Below are positions 18,022 through 24,562 of a stretch of 50,987 bases of DNA, in pieces. A program made the position numbers and the translations under genes. Within the stretch, counting starts at the first letter, position 1, and each line of letters begins with the position of its first letter. The stretch lies in NCBI GenBank assembly GCA_035309005.1, contig DATGFP010000038.1:1-50987 (forward strand), read 5' to 3'. A model generated the notes under the pieces. That model was not told the origin of the DNA and did not search any database. It saw only the letters and a program-made list of their open reading frames with translations. Source of the DNA: DATARH01 sp035309005. GTDB taxonomy: Bacteria; Pseudomonadota; Alphaproteobacteria; ATCC43930; CGMCC-115725.

Positions 18022-18321
18022 GTGAGCTCTCTTCCGCTCGATCGGGACGCCCTGGCGCAACTTTGCCGGCGCCACGGCATCCGCCGCCTGTCGCTATTCG
18101 GCTCGGTACTGAAGGGCAGCGCTCGACCGGACAGCGACGTCGATCTTCTCGTCGAATTCGAGCTTGGCGCCGTCCCCGGTCTCCTTGGCATGGCGGCAAT
18201 CGAGGCCGAGCTCTCCGCGCTGCTGGGCGGGCGCCGCGTCGATCTGCGCACCGCGCACGAACTCAGCCGCCATTTCCGCGACGAGGTCGTGCGCGCCGCC
18301 GAGGTGCAGTATGCCGCCTGA
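18022..18321 (+). CDS. MNT-type minimal nucleotidyltransferase antitoxin (MntA-like)
   Basis: The protein is 99 residues and starts at GTG after AAGGAG; a GTG at 17995 is the alternative. FGSVLKGSARPDSDVDLLVE fits GSx10DxD of minimal nucleotidyltransferases exactly. In the known MntA/HepT systems this enzyme adenylylates a Tyr in the RX4HXY motif of the HEPN toxin and so neutralises it; that role is assigned from family knowledge. The gene overlaps the start of the HEPN gene by 11 bp. Confidence 0.87.
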   Translation: MSSLPLDRDALAQLCRRHGIRRLSLFGSVLKGSARPDSDVDLLVEFELGAVPGLLGMAAIEAELSALLGGRRVDLRTAHELSRHFRDEVVRAAEVQYAA

Positions 18322-18712
18322 CGATCGGACGCGCGTCCGGCATATGATCGAGGCAGCCGAGGCCGCCTCTAATTTCGTTTCCGGCCGGTCTCGCGCCGAT
18401 CTGGAGAGCAACCAGATGTTGGTTTTCGCGCTGGTGCGAGCCATTGAAATAGTCGGAGAGGCTGCCAGCAAGGTAAGTGCTGCGACCCGGCAGTCGTCGA
18501 GCGATGTGCCGTGGACCTTGATCGTTTCGATGCGCAACCGCGTGGTCCATGCGTATTTCGATATCGACCGCGAGATTGTTTGGCAGACCTGCAACGCAGG
18601 AGCTGCCGCAACTGCTGCCGACGCTTCGCGCTTTGGTAAAAGAGTGAAATCGGATCATCCGATATTTACCGCGCGCCGTGTGGCCCCCGCGGCCGGCCAA
18701 TCAATATCGTAG
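18311..18712 (+). CDS. HEPN (HepT/DUF86-like) toxin with a frameshifted C-terminus
   Basis: The ATG lies inside the end of the MNT gene. The N-terminal two thirds fit DUF86/HepT: MIEAAEAASNFVSGRSRADL, ALVRAIEIVGEAA, and the RNase motif RNRVVHAYFDID (RX4H plus the Tyr modified in HepT). After IVWQT near 18587 the frame runs into CNAGAAATAADASRF, which is unlike the family. Reading one base along gives TQELPQLLPTLRALVKE and a stop at 18645-18647, the expected end. So a one-base insertion near 18587-18594, or a sequencing error, has replaced the last helix with a foreign tail ending at 18712. The catalytic motif is intact. Confidence 0.8.
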   Translation: MPPDDRTRVRHMIEAAEAASNFVSGRSRADLESNQMLVFALVRAIEIVGEAASKVSAATRQSSSDVPWTLIVSMRNRVVHAYFDIDREIVWQTCNAGAAATAADASRFGKRVKSDHPIFTARRVAPAAGQSIS

Positions 18713-18723
18713 CGTTATCGGTC

Positions 18724-18778
18724 CGCCGTCCTCGCCGAGATGCGCGCGTTCCGCGAGCGGGTGCTGGCGAAGCTCTGA
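18724..18778 (+). pseudogene. direct repeat copy 2: displaced 3' end of the LLM gene
   Basis: Positions 18724-18769 repeat 17919-17964 with 44 of 46 bases identical. The same frame reads AVLAEMRAFRERVLAKL then a stop at 18776-18778. This looks like the original C-terminus of the LLM oxidoreductase, now separated from its gene by the MNT/HEPN pair. It has no start of its own and abuts the stop of the PIN-domain gene on the other strand. Confidence 0.75.
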
Positions 18779-19189
18779 TCAGCGTTCCGCCGTGCCGAGG
18801 AGGCGGGTTTGGCCGCCGTTCTTAGCGATCAGTTCGGTTGCGCTGCGATCAAAGCTGGCGAATACCTCACCACCGAGCCGCCGTCCGTCAAAGGCGATCA
18901 CGCCATCGGCGAAATCACCGCCGGTTTCAAGTAGGGCTAAGCCCGCCTCGATCGCAGGCCGATCCACGATCACATTTGGTATGGCGAGAAGGGTTCGGAT
19001 CGCTTCCCCTACCTCACCGGCGCTCCGGCGGTAGACGCGCGTCGTGACCCAGACGAACTCACACAGCACCGCAAGCGGTATCGCGATCAGTTCCGCGCTT
19101 CGCAGCAATTCCTCGGCGAGTCTCGCTTGCTCCGGATCATCAAAGACCATGGCACGCACAAGGACATTTGTATCGACCGTGATTCTCAA
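18779..19189 (-). CDS. PIN-domain toxin (VapC-like)
   Basis: This 136-residue PIN ribonuclease has the four acidic positions expected: Asp in RITVDTNVLVRA, Glu in LCEFVWV, Asp in GGDFADGVIA and Asp in FASFDRSA. VapC toxins cut tRNA or rRNA with Mg2+. The start is probably the TTG at 19189, which overlaps the antitoxin stop and gives MRITVDTNVLVRA, the family's usual N-terminus; a TTG five codons further upstream is also open. The partner is the AbrB-type gene immediately upstream. Confidence 0.85.
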   Translation of the reverse strand: MRITVDTNVLVRAMVFDDPEQARLAEELLRSAELIAIPLAVLCEFVWVTTRVYRRSAGEVGEAIRTLLAIPNVIVDRPAIEAGLALLETGGDFADGVIAFDGRRLGGEVFASFDRSATELIAKNGGQTRLLGTAER

Positions 19190-19440
19190 AGCTCGCCTGC
19201 CCAACCCTTTTCCGTGATCTCCTTGATCTCCTCGATCGACAACGGCTTGGTCCCGGGCCGATACAAGCAGGCGATAACGTCATTAACCGAACCCGCGGGC
19301 TTCGCCGCGCGCAATTCCAACCGACCATTCGGCAGGAGATCGATCTCGACCTTCTGGCCGGGTACGACGCCGAGGTGCCGCAACACCTGCTTGCGCAGCG
19401 TAACCTGCCCCTTTGCGGTAACGGTCAGGGTGGACGTCAT
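19186..19440 (-). CDS. SpoVT/AbrB-type antitoxin (VapB-like)
   Basis: The N-terminus, STLTVTAKGQVTLRKQVLRH then LGVVPGQKVEIDLLPNGRLE, is a classic swapped-hairpin AbrB DNA-binding domain. The C-terminal part of the 84-residue protein, ending in IKEITEKGWAGEL, is the toxin-neutralising segment. The stop overlaps the PIN gene start by 4 bp, as in many vapBC operons. A perfect inverted repeat lies 27 bp upstream of the start and is a good autorepression operator. Confidence 0.85.
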   Translation of the reverse strand: MTSTLTVTAKGQVTLRKQVLRHLGVVPGQKVEIDLLPNGRLELRAAKPAGSVNDVIACLYRPGTKPLSIEEIKEITEKGWAGEL

Positions 19441-19466
19441 CCAGTGTCTCCAACTCCGTTCAAATA

Positions 19467-19494
19467 GCATGTAAGGCTCTATCACCTTACATGC
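19467..19494. promoter_or_regulatory. perfect 10-bp inverted repeat, candidate operator of the AbrB/PIN operon
   Basis: GCATGTAAGG and CCTTACATGC flank an 8-base spacer. The site is 27-54 bp upstream of the antitoxin start on the minus strand. An AbrB-fold dimer reads such palindromes, so autorepression is the likely purpose. It is also within about 100 bp of the amidohydrolase start on the other strand. Confidence 0.6.
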
Positions 19495-19592
19495 AAGCGA
19501 ATGCCAGACTGGCGGACAAACCCGTGGCATTGGCCCGCCGGTCGGGGCAGACTTGGGCCAACGCGAAACCTCAGCCGGGAGGACTCCGAGCA

Positions 19593-20630
19593 ATGCAATC
19601 GCAATCAGCCCCGCAGCGCCATTTGCCGATCCGCAAGGACTGGCTGGCTGCGACGCAGGAGAAGGCGCTGGAGCCCGACCGGCCGATCATCGACCCGCAC
19701 CACCATCTGTGGGACCGGCCGGGCAACCGCTACCTGTTCCACGACCTGATGGAGGATCTGGACAGCGGCCACAACATCCGCGCCACGGTGTTCCTCGAAT
19801 GCCGCGAGATGTACCGCGCCGAGGGGCCGCCGGAATTGCGCTCATTGGGCGAGACGCAATTTGTCGCCGGCGTCTCGGCGATGGGCGAAAGCGGCAAATA
19901 CGGCGAGGCGCGCGCCTGCAAGGGGATCATCGGCAACGTCGATTTCCGCATCGGCAGCCGCGCCAAGGGCGTCCTCGAACAGCACGTCACGCTGTCGGGC
20001 GGGCGCTTCCGCGGCATCCGCAACGGCGCGACCTGGCACGCCGACCCGAGCCTGCGGGTCTTCACCTCGGGCTCGGGCGAGGGGCTTTACCTGGACCGCG
20101 CGTGGCGCGAGGGCTTCGCCGTGCTGGCGCCGCTCAACCTCACCTTCGAAGCCTGGATGTTTCATTCGCAGCTCGGCGATCTGATCGACCTCGCGCGCGC
20201 CTTCCCCGAAACGAAAATCGTGCTCAACCATATCGGCGGCGCGTTGGCGGTCGGCCCCTATGCCGAGAAGCGCAAGGAAGTCTTCGACGAGTGGCGCACC
20301 CAGATCCAAAAGCTCGGGCAGTTCCCCAACGTCTACATCAAGCTGGGCGGGCTCGGCATGCCGTCCTTGATGGGGTTCGAGATGGGGCAGCAGCGCGAGG
20401 CGCCCTCCTCGGAGCAGCTGGCGAAGGCGTGGAAGCCCTATCTCGACACCTGCATCGAAGCCTTCGGCCCCGACCGCGGCATGTTCGAAAGCAACTTCCC
20501 GGTCGACAAGGGGATGTGCAGCTATTCGAATTTGTGGAACGCCTTCAAGCGCGTCGCCGAGAACTATTCGAACGACGAAAAGAACGCGATGTTTCACAAC
20601 ACCGCGCTGAAGTTCTACCGCTTGTGGTGA
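19593..20630 (+). CDS. amidohydrolase-2 family metal-dependent hydrolase
   Basis: This 345-residue TIM-barrel hydrolase of the ACMSD/Amidohydro_2 type has RPIIDPHHHLWDRPGNRYLF near residues 29-48 (metal-binding HxH), MFHSQLGDLI, KIVLNHIGGAL with a further metal His, and FGPDRGMFESNFPVDK with the last conserved Asp region. Members hydrolyse or decarboxylate cyclic and aromatic-derived compounds; the substrate is unknown. The ATG at 19593 follows GGGAGGA. It precedes the thiolase-fold gene, separated by a 27-bp-arm palindrome. Confidence 0.83.
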   Translation: MQSQSAPQRHLPIRKDWLAATQEKALEPDRPIIDPHHHLWDRPGNRYLFHDLMEDLDSGHNIRATVFLECREMYRAEGPPELRSLGETQFVAGVSAMGESGKYGEARACKGIIGNVDFRIGSRAKGVLEQHVTLSGGRFRGIRNGATWHADPSLRVFTSGSGEGLYLDRAWREGFAVLAPLNLTFEAWMFHSQLGDLIDLARAFPETKIVLNHIGGALAVGPYAEKRKEVFDEWRTQIQKLGQFPNVYIKLGGLGMPSLMGFEMGQQREAPSSEQLAKAWKPYLDTCIEAFGPDRGMFESNFPVDKGMCSYSNLWNAFKRVAENYSNDEKNAMFHNTALKFYRLW

Positions 20631-20637
20631 TCAGGGA

Positions 20638-20718
20638 TCCACCCCGGCGAAGGCCGGGGCCCATCTAAGCGCTTCCCGTGCCGTCGCCGGCATGGGCCCC
20701 GGCCTTCGCCGGGGTGGA
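20638..20718. repeat. long perfect palindrome between amidohydrolase and thiolase-fold genes
   Basis: Arms 20638-20664 and 20692-20718 are perfectly complementary over 27 bp with a 27-base loop. The core GGCGAAGGCCGGGGCCCAT is the family seen at 5873-5948. The right arm ends 19 bp before the thiolase-fold ATG, so in RNA this could form a strong hairpin ahead of its ribosome-binding site. Confidence 0.9.
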
Positions 20719-20737
20719 CCTAGAAAGGGAGAGACGC

Positions 20738-21997
20738 ATGCCATTGCCCAGACAAGAGGTCGACGCGACCACACCCAAATACCTGCGCGACAAGTATGCG
20801 ATCGTCGGGGTCGGCGAGACCACCTACACCCGGGGCTCCGACAAGACGACGCGGGCGCTCGGCACCTGGGCGGTGCGGAACGCGATCCTCGACGCCGGCC
20901 TCAAGCCTAGCGACATCGACGGCATGCTGGATTATTCCGGCGGCGACTCGACCAGCGCCACCTTCATCGCCGGCGACCTCGGCATCCGGCTCAATTTCTA
21001 CATGGACGTGGTTGGCGGCGGCTCGTCGACCGAGGCCCTCATCGGCATCGCCATCGGGCTCATAGAAGCCGGCTGCTGCAAGACCGTCGCGATCTTCCGC
21101 GCGATGAACGGGTTTAGCCAAGTGCGGATCGGCGGCACCGGGGCGCGCTCGGCGGCGCCCGTTTCCGGCGACATGCTGCACAACCGGGCCTATGGCTGGC
21201 AGAGCGCCGGGCAGAGCTTTGCCCCGACCTTCATGCGCCACATGTACGATTACGGCACGACCCCCGAGCAGGTGGCGCACGTCAAGATGTTCCACTCGCG
21301 CCACGCCTCCAACAACCCGAAGGCCTATTACAAGAAGCGCTTCACGGTCGAGGACGTCATCAACAGCCGCTTCATCTGCAAGCCCCTGCATCTGCTGGAT
21401 TGCTGCGTCGAGACCGACAACGCGACCTGCGTTATCGTGACTAGCGCCGAGCGCGCGAAGGACATGAAGCAGCCGCTCGTGCTGATCCGCGGCGTCGTCG
21501 GGCGCTGCAACAAGCCGCGCATGGACATGCATTACCAGCACGGGCCGATCTCGACCGTCGCCGGCTATTACGCGCGGCAGATCCTGTGGCCCAATTCCGG
21601 CGTTGGCCCCGAAGACGTCGATATCACCGGCTCCTACGACGCCTTCACCTTCACGACGATGCTGCAGCTCGAGGATTACGGGTTCTGCAAGAAAGGCGAG
21701 GGCGGGAATTACGTCTCGGACGGCACGATCACCCTGGGCGGCAAGCGGCCCAACAATACCAGCGGCGGCCATCTGTGCGAGGGCTACACGCACGGGATGA
21801 ACATGGTGATCGAAAACACCCGCCAATTGCGCCACGACGCCGACGACAGCTGCCCGATCGGGCCCGACGGCAAGCGGCAACACACCTACGATTACCGCGA
21901 GGGCGGCTGCCGCCAGGTCAAGGATGTCGAGGTCAGCGCCAATCTCGGCTGGGCCAACCCGGCGACCGCGTCCTCGATGGTCATGCGGCGTGGCTGA
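20738..21997 (+). CDS. thiolase-fold protein lacking the catalytic cysteine (SCP-x/Ltp2-like)
   Basis: This 419-residue thiolase-superfamily protein begins with KYAIVGVGETTYTRGSDK then RALGTWAVRNAILDAGL. Where true thiolases carry the nucleophilic Cys (near residue 93) it has FYMDVVGGGSSTEALIG, so the Cys is missing. The C-terminal part has GPEDVDITGSYDAFTF and TSGGHLCEGYTHGMNMVIEN instead of the thiolase GHPxGATG and CxG motifs. Ltp2-type relatives cleave carbon-carbon bonds of acyl-CoAs with a DUF35 partner, and such a partner follows at 22141. An aldolase or lyase is likelier than a ketothiolase; the substrate is unknown. Confidence 0.82.
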   Translation: MPLPRQEVDATTPKYLRDKYAIVGVGETTYTRGSDKTTRALGTWAVRNAILDAGLKPSDIDGMLDYSGGDSTSATFIAGDLGIRLNFYMDVVGGGSSTEALIGIAIGLIEAGCCKTVAIFRAMNGFSQVRIGGTGARSAAPVSGDMLHNRAYGWQSAGQSFAPTFMRHMYDYGTTPEQVAHVKMFHSRHASNNPKAYYKKRFTVEDVINSRFICKPLHLLDCCVETDNATCVIVTSAERAKDMKQPLVLIRGVVGRCNKPRMDMHYQHGPISTVAGYYARQILWPNSGVGPEDVDITGSYDAFTFTTMLQLEDYGFCKKGEGGNYVSDGTITLGGKRPNNTSGGHLCEGYTHGMNMVIENTRQLRHDADDSCPIGPDGKRQHTYDYREGGCRQVKDVEVSANLGWANPATASSMVMRRG

Positions 21998-22029
21998 GCC
22001 GCCGATGCTCTCGCAATCACCCCTCCAGT

Positions 22030-22113
22030 CGTCATGGCCGGACTTGTTCCGGCCATCCACGGAGGCGTTACAGCAGCAGGACGTGGATGGCCGGAACAAG
22101 TCCGGCCATGACG
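22030..22113. repeat. perfect 31-bp-arm palindrome between thiolase-fold and DUF35 genes
   Basis: Arms 22030-22060 and 22083-22113, built around CATGGCCGGACTTGTTCCGG and its complement, pair perfectly with a 22-base loop. It lies 28 bp before the DUF35 start. Its sequence family differs from the palindrome at 20638, although both sit in the same operon. Confidence 0.9.
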
Positions 22114-22140
22114 TCTCCTTACATTCCTTCGGAGACTGAA

Positions 22141-22665
22141 ATGCCAGGAATCCAGGCGCAATATCTCGGCATGTCGCTGCAATTGGCCGATCTCGACCAC
22201 GAGAACCTCGAATACTTCAAGCACTGCGCGGCGCACGATTTTCACCTGCAGGCCTGCGCCGGGTGCGGCCGGCTGCGCTATCCGCCGACCACCGCGTGCC
22301 CGTGGTGCATGACCTTGGAATCAACCTGGAAGCGGGTCGAGGGCAAGGGCGCGGTGCATTCCTACAGCGAGGTGCACCACGCGATCCAGCCGGCCTTCCG
22401 CGAGCACACGCCCTACCTCATCCTGCTCGTCGACCTCGACACCCAGAAGGGCGAGCCGAGCGCCGACGAGGCGCTGCGCGTCATCGGCAATCTGTGCACG
22501 CCGGACGGCAAATTGGCGCCGCCCGACATGGTAAAGCGCGTCGGCATCGGCAGCCGCGTGCGCATGGTCTTCAGCGATGTCGGCGAGGGGCTCGCCCTGC
22601 CGCAATGGACGATCGACGAGACCGCGACGCAGCCCGCGAAAATCTGGCGCTACCCGCAGGAATAG
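22141..22665 (+). CDS. Zn-ribbon OB-fold protein (DUF35 type), acyl-CoA partner
   Basis: This 174-residue protein has a rubredoxin-like zinc ribbon, CAGCGRLRYPPTTACPWC, near residues 40-57, followed by an OB-fold region (KGAVHSYSEVHHAIQPAF to GSRVRMVFSDVGEGLALPQW). DUF35 proteins bind acyl-CoA and associate with thiolase-fold aldolases such as Ltp2 or with hydratases. It follows the thiolase-fold gene, which lacks its nucleophile, so the two probably form one enzyme. GGAGACTGAA precedes the ATG. Confidence 0.87.
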   Translation: MPGIQAQYLGMSLQLADLDHENLEYFKHCAAHDFHLQACAGCGRLRYPPTTACPWCMTLESTWKRVEGKGAVHSYSEVHHAIQPAFREHTPYLILLVDLDTQKGEPSADEALRVIGNLCTPDGKLAPPDMVKRVGIGSRVRMVFSDVGEGLALPQWTIDETATQPAKIWRYPQE

Positions 22666-22722
22666 GCGCCGGCGGCGCGGCGCCTACCCTTAGCCTGCAG
22701 CGTTAACCCGACCAAATTGATT

Positions 22723-22799
22723 GTCATTCCCGCGTAAGCGGGAACCCAGGGGCGACCAATCGGTCGCTTGCCCTGGACCCCCGCTTGCGCGGGGGTGAC
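22723..22799. repeat. dispersed inverted repeat (CCCGCGNAAGCGGG family)
   Basis: GTCATTCCCGCGTAAGCGGG and a matching right arm ending in GGGGGTGAC enclose a loop containing the smaller pair GCGACC/GGTCGC. The same architecture recurs at 24458-24537 and 38011-38090. It lies between convergent genes and could terminate transcription on both sides. Confidence 0.75.
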
Positions 22800-22829
22800 G
22801 GGCAAATGTTTCGATCTATCGGATCCCGC

Positions 22830-24221
22830 TCAAGCCTGCTCGATCGGGTATTTCGCGAAGATCGCCTCGGCCTGGGTAAACGCCTTGGCGATAGCCTCCT
22901 TGACCGTCGCGTCGCCCTTGGCAACATCGACCAGCGCCCGCTGGAAGACGTGCTCGTTTTCGACATCGGCCCAGGCCGGGGTGTAGTAATGCCACTCCGG
23001 CTGCGTCGGCCTATTGAAGCCCTGCTCGATCATTGCCTGAATGTGCGGCAAGAGATTTTGCGGACCGCTCTTGGTCCACCAGGGATCGGTCTTGAGCGAT
23101 TGTGCGTAAACCGGCATGAAGCGGCCGATGCCGCCCTTGGTAAACTCGTTGTTGACTTCGGGCTGCATGATAAACTTGGAAAAGTCCTTCGCCACCGCGA
23201 GGTTTTTTGCCCCCTTCGGGATCACCGCAAAGCCGACGCCGAAAAATCCCGGAATTACCTTGCCCTCGTTGTCGAGCGGCAGGGGCTGGGTGATGACACT
23301 GTTCAGCCCCTCCACATCCGTCGATACCATCGCCATCTCGGTCGACAGCGTGCCGTCGAAATCCACGACGCACAGTCTCGAGTGGAACGCGTTGTTGTCG
23401 TCTGCGTCGTTCCAGTTGATCGAGCTCGGCGGGTTGTAGCCATCCTTGTAGATGGTGGCGAGCTTGTTCATCGCCCGCGCGGCGGCGTCGCGGATCTTGG
23501 GGTCTTTGGAATTCAGCCTGCCGTCTTTGGTGACCAGGTCCCTGCCGCCGTAGGCGACGGTGAAGTGGTTTTGCGTGTTGATCGGATCGATCCCGACAGT
23601 GCCGACGACGAACCCGTAGGAATAGGTGTGCCGCATGCCGGCCTCCTGCAATTTCTTCTGCATCGGCTTGAAGAAATCGAGGAACGCATCCCATTTTTTC
23701 GGGATGTCCGAGGTCTTGTACCCGGCCTTCTCGACCAGGCTGCCCCAGATATGGAACGGGGTCAGCGCCCCCCCGGTCGGCAGCCCGTAGTAGCTGCGTT
23801 TCTTGGTCGCGCTGTTGTAGCAATAGACGCTGGCCGCCGCCGCGTCGACCAGATCGGCTTTATGCGGCTCGATGACGTCGCTGACGTCTTCCAGCTTGTC
23901 GGCCCACGCCTGCGCGGCCAGATAGGGAGCGAACGCCGGTGTGACGACATCGGGGACAACGCCGCTGGTGATCGCCGAGATGAATTTCTGGCGCAGCGGG
24001 GCGAACGGCACGATGCTGAGATCGATTTTGTTGCCGCTCACCTTCTCGTAGTCGGCGACCATCTTCTTGAGGGCGATGTCTTCCTGCGGAACGAAGCCCT
24101 GCGCCCACCATACGCTCGCGGTTTTGGCCTGCGCGTTGGCGAGGTAGGGACGTGCAAGCGTGCCGGCCGCCAACAGCCCCGCGGAGCCGCGCAATATTGA
24201 ACGCCTCGTCAGATTGCCCAT
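22830..24221 (-). CDS. ABC transporter substrate-binding protein, Tat-type, paralogue 1
   Basis: This 463-residue family-1 extracellular solute-binding protein begins MGNLTRRSILRGSAGLLAAG with cleavage likely after ANAQA, a twin-arginine signal. KTASVWWAQGFVPQEDIALK starts the mature part. A strongly conserved core near residue 245 reads SSINWNDADDNNAFHSRL then DFDGTLSTE. It is one of four paralogues on this strand between 22.8 and 31.0 kb. This copy is the most diverged by eye. Ligand unknown; carbohydrate or polyol is inferred from the permease type only. Confidence 0.87.
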   Translation of the reverse strand: MGNLTRRSILRGSAGLLAAGTLARPYLANAQAKTASVWWAQGFVPQEDIALKKMVADYEKVSGNKIDLSIVPFAPLRQKFISAITSGVVPDVVTPAFAPYLAAQAWADKLEDVSDVIEPHKADLVDAAAASVYCYNSATKKRSYYGLPTGGALTPFHIWGSLVEKAGYKTSDIPKKWDAFLDFFKPMQKKLQEAGMRHTYSYGFVVGTVGIDPINTQNHFTVAYGGRDLVTKDGRLNSKDPKIRDAAARAMNKLATIYKDGYNPPSSINWNDADDNNAFHSRLCVVDFDGTLSTEMAMVSTDVEGLNSVITQPLPLDNEGKVIPGFFGVGFAVIPKGAKNLAVAKDFSKFIMQPEVNNEFTKGGIGRFMPVYAQSLKTDPWWTKSGPQNLLPHIQAMIEQGFNRPTQPEWHYYTPAWADVENEHVFQRALVDVAKGDATVKEAIAKAFTQAEAIFAKYPIEQA

Positions 24222-24562
24222 CTGCGTATCCTTCCTGTTCAAGTCGGCCCGTCGAGCGCGGGTCATTTTTAGTTCGCGGAAGCAGTATAGCGCCGCTCTC
24301 CGGCGCCGGCAAAACACAACCGTCTCCGGCGGCCGGGATCGCCGGACATGCTTCGGTTTTGTCAGTATCCCCTAAAGGATTAGGGCGCGGCGCCTGAGGA
24401 GGTGGCGCCGCGCTCTGTCGTTACGCAACCGGGGCGCCGGCCGTCGTTTCATTATTCGTCACCCCCGCGCAAGCGGGGGTCCAGGAGGGCAGGCATAACG
24501 CGCGCCGCCCTGGATGCCCGCTTTTCGCGGGCATGACGGCAGGGAATAACGATTTAAGTGCC
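24222..24562. other. 341-bp spacer between two solute-binding protein genes
   Basis: No gene is visible. It holds a GC hairpin near 24383-24415 (GCGCGGCGCC/GGCGCCGCGC), not followed by a clean T-run on either strand, and the inverted repeat at 24458-24537. A promoter for the SBP gene starting at 24221 may be present, but I cannot identify one with confidence. Confidence 0.5.
24458..24537. repeat. dispersed inverted repeat (CCCGCGNAAGCGGG family), copy 2
   Basis: GTCACCCCCGCGCAAGCGGG starts the left arm and GGGCATGAC ends the right. Both arms are themselves short hairpins. The internal GGCAGGCATAAC segment reappears inverted in the copy at 38011-38090, which supports a common origin. Confidence 0.75.
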
